A stretch of DNA of 45,431 nt from a bacterium (GTDB lineage: Bacteria; Bacillota; Clostridia; Lachnospirales; Lachnospiraceae), in assembly GCA_030539495.1 (NCBI GenBank), contig JAUNRX010000013.1, positions 1-45,431 of the forward strand, read 5' to 3'. Below the pieces are notes generated by a model. It was not told where the DNA came from and did no database searches. It saw only the letters and a list, made by a program, of their open reading frames with translations. A program made the position numbers and the translations under genes. Numbering within the stretch: the stretch's first letter is position 1; each line of letters opens with the position of its first letter. Shown here piece by piece: positions 42,596 to 45,431 of the stretch.

Positions 42596-43522
42596 TCACC
42601 TTTTTGTTTCAGGGGCTTCCCCAATCTTCTCTATTGCATACAATATTCCGGCTTGATCATAGACATGTATTTGTCCATCCAGATATATAAATTCTCGCAT
42701 TGATGTTTTCTCCGGCATACTGTCTATAATTTCTTTTTTCGACATATCTGCTACATAAAACCCATTGATTGATGCAAAATAGAGTCGATTATTTTTTCGA
42801 TCATAATAATGAGCATAGGTATAGGTATCAAAAGGCTTACACCATTTCATGGATATTTCCGTCAAATCTTCTCCATCAAAGCACATAAGGCAATCCATGA
42901 TGTCATCATACCATGTAATCATATGTTGTTCTGTATAGTGTTTCACCCAGCAAGTGGTATGCTTGATTGGTATTCGTTTGGTTAACTCTTTCCCATCAAA
43001 CTTAGCAATAAAATAATCGTGCTCTTCTACTCCTCGCTTATATCCCATAAGGAAAAATGTATGGTCTGGAAGTGGAATAATCTTTTCTAATGTAAAAGAA
43101 TCCTCTGCTAAATAGCAGCTGACCTCTTTATTGGTCTCAAGATCTATTTCGACAATCTTATCACATAAACTGTCTTCCCTATTTACAATGACATAAAGGT
43201 GCTTTCCATCCAGCGATAGGGCTGCTTCTCCTTCTCGTACTGCTTCCTGCCCTTTTCCGACACGAATTCTCCTTGATTTCTCTTGATCTTCTAATGACCA
43301 GATATAAATCAATGGATTATTACATGTCGTCACGATCACTGTCTTTTCATCCTTTGGAATATATATATCATAGCCATTCTTCATTGGGCCAAATGTTTCA
43401 ATTTCATGAAAGGTTTCCTTCTCACAAATATGTAGTTTTCCTCCGGTTGCTGCTGCAATATACTGTTTGGATGCCTTTAACTGGATTGCCCTGCTAAATT
43501 TATGCAACTGTCTTAATTTCAC
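42596..43522 (-). CDS. Beta-propeller-like (WD40/YVTN-type) protein, function unknown
   Basis: The 308 aa product is made of repeated beta-strand units of about 40-45 residues with patterns such as YIAAATGGKLHICEKETF, PLIYIWSLEDQEK, AALSLDGKHLYVIVN and NRLYFASINGFYVADMSKKE. This suggests a six- or seven-bladed propeller. No signal peptide or enzyme motif is seen. Function unknown; such proteins often serve as binding scaffolds. The start is GTG, with AGGAGAG six bases upstream. It is divergent from the flavin reductase-like gene and lies upstream of the marR promoter. Confidence 0.65.
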   Translation of the reverse strand: MKLRQLHKFSRAIQLKASKQYIAAATGGKLHICEKETFHEIETFGPMKNGYDIYIPKDEKTVIVTTCNNPLIYIWSLEDQEKSRRIRVGKGQEAVREGEAALSLDGKHLYVIVNREDSLCDKIVEIDLETNKEVSCYLAEDSFTLEKIIPLPDHTFFLMGYKRGVEEHDYFIAKFDGKELTKRIPIKHTTCWVKHYTEQHMITWYDDIMDCLMCFDGEDLTEISMKWCKPFDTYTYAHYYDRKNNRLYFASINGFYVADMSKKEIIDSMPEKTSMREFIYLDGQIHVYDQAGILYAIEKIGEAPETKR

Positions 43523-43689
43523 GTAACTCTCCTCTTACTACTGTCTTGTTAATTACAAGCTAGCATAGCATGATAATTTATGATAATCAATTACAAAATA
43601 ATTATTGGTCTTCAATTCTTCTACATTTTGTGCTATCTCTAGCTTTGCTATTTTGTTTACTCTATTTACAAAAAACTCTAGACACCCAC

Positions 43690-43698
43690 TGCTATAAT
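43690..43698 (+). promoter_or_regulatory. Extended -10 promoter of the flavin reductase-like gene
   Basis: TGCTATAAT is a perfect extended -10 (TGnTATAAT); no good -35 was found. It lies downstream of an in-frame ATG at 43570 and so supports the start at 43756. Confidence 0.6.
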
Positions 43699-43755
43699 AA
43701 AAATAGATTAGCAGAAATATGCCTTATTCTATGGCGTAAGAAAGGTCTTGATTTT

Positions 43756-44682
43756 ATGAGTAGTTTTAAAGATTTACGGATTGTAGACAATTTCTATCAG
43801 ACATCGGCATTTTTCCCAATGCCAACCGTAATCATTGGCACATTAACCGAGACAGGTGAAACCAATCTAGGCTCCTATTCTCTTGTACAGCCCTATTACA
43901 TAGCCGGAAAAGAATATTATGCAATGCTATTATGTGCAAGGAATTCGTCAAACACCTCTCAGAACTTATTACGAAACGGCAAATGTACACTAAATTTCAT
44001 TACCGATGAGAGTCGATATTTTAAACAGGCTGTAAAACTTGGGTTTCCAGGTGATACGACTGAAGAAAAGATGAAAGACTGCATTTTTACATTAGAAGAT
44101 GGATTAATGGCTGCAGAGCATCCTGAGGAAATATTTCCAAAAGTTGTGACCGAAAGCTACCAGAGCTTTGAATGTACCTGGATAAGGAAGTTAGACCATG
44201 CAGAAAATGATAAACCGGGCATGCTTCATGGCTATCAGCCACCATTTCATGATTTTAACGGAATTACCTCTGAATTTGGAGCCCATTTCATTCTACGAAT
44301 TGATAAAATACTTATGAAGGAAAAATATTATAACGCTATAATTAACGGGGTGCGGGCAAAAGACTTTCCTCCTGTTCCAGTAGACTACGGCTACCGTGAT
44401 AGCAAGAACTTCTGGTATACCAAATCGAAGAAGCCAATTGGCGAACTGCTTCCTGTGCGAGAAGGGAGTATTTCTTCAGTCCAATATGCTGCCAAGCGAA
44501 TTGATCCCAATGTTAAATTTACCGATGAAGCTTGTGCCATGCTTATAAGAGTGCCAAGAATCTTTCTTCCAACCGCTTTAAAAGGGTGTATCGCATGGGC
44601 AAAGGAACATGGGGTAACATTGATCACAGAAGAACATATGAAGAGGATTAATGATAAACGTGCAAAAGAGAAAAAGAAGTAA
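43756..44682 (+). CDS. Flavin reductase-like (FMN-binding split-barrel) protein
   Basis: The product is about 308 aa. The N-terminal 190 residues fit the flavin reductase-like FMN-binding domain: FPMPTVIIGTLTETGETNLGS, YAMLLCARNSSNTSQNLL and KCTLNFITD. The C-terminal 110 residues end in DEACAMLIRVPRIFLPTAL and TLITEEHMKRIND, which resemble a proto-chlorophyllide-reductase-57-kD-type helical segment only loosely. It may reduce or bind FMN; the partner is unknown. AAAGG lies ten bases before ATG 43756, and the promoter at 43690-43698 excludes the earlier start. Confidence 0.8.
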   Translation: MSSFKDLRIVDNFYQTSAFFPMPTVIIGTLTETGETNLGSYSLVQPYYIAGKEYYAMLLCARNSSNTSQNLLRNGKCTLNFITDESRYFKQAVKLGFPGDTTEEKMKDCIFTLEDGLMAAEHPEEIFPKVVTESYQSFECTWIRKLDHAENDKPGMLHGYQPPFHDFNGITSEFGAHFILRIDKILMKEKYYNAIINGVRAKDFPPVPVDYGYRDSKNFWYTKSKKPIGELLPVREGSISSVQYAAKRIDPNVKFTDEACAMLIRVPRIFLPTALKGCIAWAKEHGVTLITEEHMKRINDKRAKEKKK

Positions 44683-44729
44683 TTTTTATTACTGTATACT
44701 TCTGAAATGAAAAAATAAACAAAAAAGAA

Positions 44730-44773
44730 GGAACTACTTAGTTCCACATTGCTGTGAGAATTAAGTAGTCCCT
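44730..44773 (-). terminator. Terminator of the micro-gene cluster
   Basis: GGAACTACTTA (44730-44740) pairs with TAAGTAGTCCC (44762-44772) with one mismatch; an inner CACA/TGTG hairpin fits in the loop. An A-run at 44721-44726 gives TTTTTT on the minus strand. It could also end the convergent flavin reductase-like transcript. Confidence 0.7.
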
Positions 44774-44790
44774 TTGTAAAAACCATTTCC

Positions 44791-44821
44791 GGCTTATAGG
44801 AGGCTTTAATTCCTATAAGCC
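44791..44821. other. Hairpin after micro-gene 1
   Basis: GGCTTATAGGA pairs with TCCTATAAGCC in a perfect 11-bp stem with a nine-base loop, immediately after the micro-gene 1 stop codon. It matches the hairpin after micro-gene 2. Confidence 0.6.
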
Positions 44822-44902
44822 TTACCTGTCGATCGGCTCATCTCCGACAGAACTGTATTCGTTAGCCTCAGTTTGATTGTTTTGGTTACTTAGATTTTCC
44901 AT
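44822..44902 (-). CDS. Micro-gene 1: 26-residue acidic peptide with EYSSVGDEPID
   Basis: Minus-strand ATG to TAA, 26 codons. The peptide starts MENLSNQNNQTEANE, then has YSSVGDEPIDR. It is acidic (six Asp/Glu, one Arg) and has no Cys or Trp and no hydrophobic stretch, so it is unlikely to be Sec-exported or membrane-active. GGAGGG lies eight bases before the ATG. It is a tandem copy of micro-gene 2: the last 12-14 codons are nearly identical, and the copies differ in length by one whole codon, which supports translation. A palindrome (ATTTTTACA...TGTAAAAAT) lies just upstream of the ribosome-binding site. Function unknown. Possible roles include a signalling or modified peptide precursor, but no processing enzyme is visible. 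Confidence 0.6.
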   Translation of the reverse strand: MENLSNQNNQTEANEYSSVGDEPIDR

Positions 44903-44930
44903 CGCGGTTCCCTCCTCAATCGGGTATTTT

Positions 44931-44950
44931 TACAGTTGTAAAAATATTCT
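44931..44950. promoter_or_regulatory. Palindrome upstream of micro-gene 1
   Basis: TTTTTACAGTTGTAAAAA is a near-perfect palindrome between the two micro-genes, about ten bases upstream of the micro-gene 1 ribosome-binding site. It could be an operator or an mRNA hairpin. Confidence 0.4.
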
Positions 44951-44952
44951 TC

Positions 44953-44981
44953 GGCTTATAAGCTATTACGGCCTATAAGCC
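44953..44981. other. Hairpin after micro-gene 2
   Basis: GGCTTATA pairs with TATAAGCC (8 bp, inner bases partly paired), directly after the micro-gene 2 stop codon. It is the paralogue of the hairpin at 44791-44821. Confidence 0.55.
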
Positions 44982-45065
44982 TTAAATGTCGATTGGCTTA
45001 TCTCCGACAGAACTGTATTCGCTAGCCTCTGAAGATTGAATGCTTTGGTTACTTTGACTTTTCAT
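44982..45065 (-). CDS. Micro-gene 2: 27-residue peptide with EYSSVGDKPID
   Basis: Minus-strand ATG to TAA, 27 codons: MKSQSNQSIQSSEAS, then EYSSVGDKPIDI. GGAGGG lies eight bases before the ATG, at the same spacing as in micro-gene 1. Start codons of the two copies are 163 bases apart, and the duplicated unit includes ribosome-binding site, coding part and hairpin. The Ser/Gln/Asn-rich N-terminal half varies; the C-terminal half is conserved apart from Asn/Ser and Glu/Lys changes and a silent Pro codon change. This pattern suggests selection on the C-terminal motif. No family is recognised. Confidence 0.6.
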   Translation of the reverse strand: MKSQSNQSIQSSEASEYSSVGDKPIDI

Positions 45066-45096
45066 CGTTGTTCCCTCCTACATTCATAATGTTTTT

Positions 45097-45113
45097 ACAC
45101 AACTAGTATGTGT
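45097..45113. promoter_or_regulatory. Inverted repeat upstream of micro-gene 2
   Basis: ACACA-N7-TGTGT lies about 32-48 bases before the micro-gene 2 start codon. It could be an operator; no convincing -35/-10 pair was found next to it. Confidence 0.3.
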
Positions 45114-45131
45114 CGATTAAAAAGATCTTAT

Positions 45132-45239
45132 TCATGCTTTAGACTCTTTTTTTGTTTTTTTTAATCTTTTTTCTTTCTTGAAATCATTCTTTCTCTTAAG
45201 TACCAATTCTGATCTCCAGTATTGTGAACGTTTTGGCAT
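45132..45239 (-). CDS. Possible 35-residue very basic ORF
   Basis: Minus-strand ATG to TGA, 35 codons. It starts MPKRSQYWRSELVLKRKND and continues with a Lys-rich tail (FKKEKRLKKTKKESKA). The ribosome-binding site is weak (GAAGG about 15 bases upstream), and the tail is coded by A-rich DNA that could be low-complexity. It lies 66 bases upstream of micro-gene 2 on the same strand. It may be real or a remnant; no family is recognised. Confidence 0.3.
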   Translation of the reverse strand: MPKRSQYWRSELVLKRKNDFKKEKRLKKTKKESKA

Positions 45240-45331
45240 ATAGCTGTTTTACCTTCGGATTTGCCCAATCCATACCACCATCAGCAAAAATCATAAATAA
45301 CTCTTAATTCTTGCAAGGCAAAGCAATAAAA

Positions 45332-45357
45332 AAACGCCCTGAGAAATCAGGACGTTT
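45332..45357 (-). terminator. Intrinsic terminator for a transcript entering from the right edge
   Basis: AAACG-c-CCTGA (45333-45342) pairs with TCAGG-a-CGTTT (45347-45357) around GAAA. On the minus strand it is followed by TTTTTTT. It implies a minus-strand gene or element beyond the window, and it separates that from the micro-genes. Confidence 0.7.
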
Positions 45358-45431
45358 CAGACTGTAGACAAATAACATTTTGCACTCTCTCCAGCGTACT
45401 ACTTGGGGGAAAGTTTGAAAACCATCGGTTT

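Larger units (their letters stand above)
44683..45431. other. Right-end region with micro-genes and hairpins
   Basis: No conventional gene. It holds a terminator (44730-44773), two tandem micro-genes (44822-44902, 44982-45065), a possible 35-codon ORF (45132-45239), and a terminator (45332-45357) for something that enters from the right edge. The last 70 bases are open in two minus-strand frames but are not recognised. Confidence 0.6.

Noticed and set aside
43570..43755. N-terminal extension of the flavin reductase-like protein with a hydrophobic stretch
   Set aside because: An extended -10 promoter lies inside the extension and a ribosome-binding site precedes the ATG at 43756, so the extension is unlikely to be translated.
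44822..45065. Interpretation of the micro-genes as AgrD-type cyclic peptide precursors
   Set aside because: The peptides lack a Cys (or a Ser in an AgrD-like context followed by the usual acidic tail) and an amphipathic N-terminal helix, and no AgrB-like gene is in the window.

Overview
The window looks like chromosomal DNA of an AT-rich, Gram-positive, plant-polysaccharide-using anaerobe, most likely a member of the Lachnospiraceae (Clostridium cluster XIVa). The reasons are the strong AGGAGG-type ribosome-binding sites, the ruvA-ruvB-zapA-U32-SEDS gene order, rubrerythrin, ECF sigma/anti-sigma pairs, and many secreted Lys-rich proteins with Big_2, InlB-type, FN3 and SH3 modules. Most genes lie on the minus strand. 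No rRNA, tRNA, CRISPR array, prophage or intact transposase gene was recognised.

Layout. 1-3.4 kb: secreted SleB-type cell-wall hydrolase, secreted 3D-domain protein, rubrerythrin, and an unknown protein made of a duplicated module with nine consecutive Asp. 3.5-8.8 kb: a minus-strand run of GH2 glycosidase, HD-domain protein and large membrane protein. 9-11.8 kb: lipoprotein (-), stand-alone Nmad3-like protein (+), cyclophilin (+). 11.9-18.5 kb: modular GH5 glucanase with X2, CBM46-like and Big_2 domains, a two-domain polyphosphate:AMP phosphotransferase, and a secreted M14 carboxypeptidase, separated by repeat-rich intergenic DNA. 18.8-29.6 kb: a long minus-strand series of ruvA, ruvB, zapA, U32 peptidase-like protein, SEDS protein, secreted C1A cysteine protease, class B penicillin-binding protein and NUDIX hydrolase. 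29.8-31.7 kb: ECF sigma factor and membrane partner (+). 31.8-36.9 kb: beta-mannosidase, cardiolipin synthase, six- to seven-helix membrane protein. 37-38.2 kb: YprB-like exonuclease (+). 38.2-39.6 kb: second ECF sigma/anti-sigma pair. 39.9-43.5 kb: RNA methyltransferase-like protein, MarR regulator with a membrane protein, beta-propeller-like protein. 43.7-44.7 kb: flavin reductase-like protein (+). 44.7-45.4 kb: a cluster of unannotated micro-genes.

Regulation that can be read directly includes a LexA/SOS box inside the ruvAB promoter, two palindromic operator boxes interleaved with a consensus sigma-A promoter ahead of the MarR gene, and an ECF-type promoter (TGTCACA-N16-CGTC) ahead of the second ECF operon.

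The most novel-looking part is the right end. Two tandem copies of a 26-27 codon gene share the C-terminal motif EYSSVGDxPID, have the same strong ribosome-binding site and are each followed by a GGCTTATA hairpin. A possible 35-codon very basic ORF lies just upstream. Also notable are a four-copy, mirror-arranged TTTGGGCATATAT repeat block (14863-15098) and a recurrent intergenic CAAAGTGT/ACACTTTG inverted repeat found in at least four or five places.
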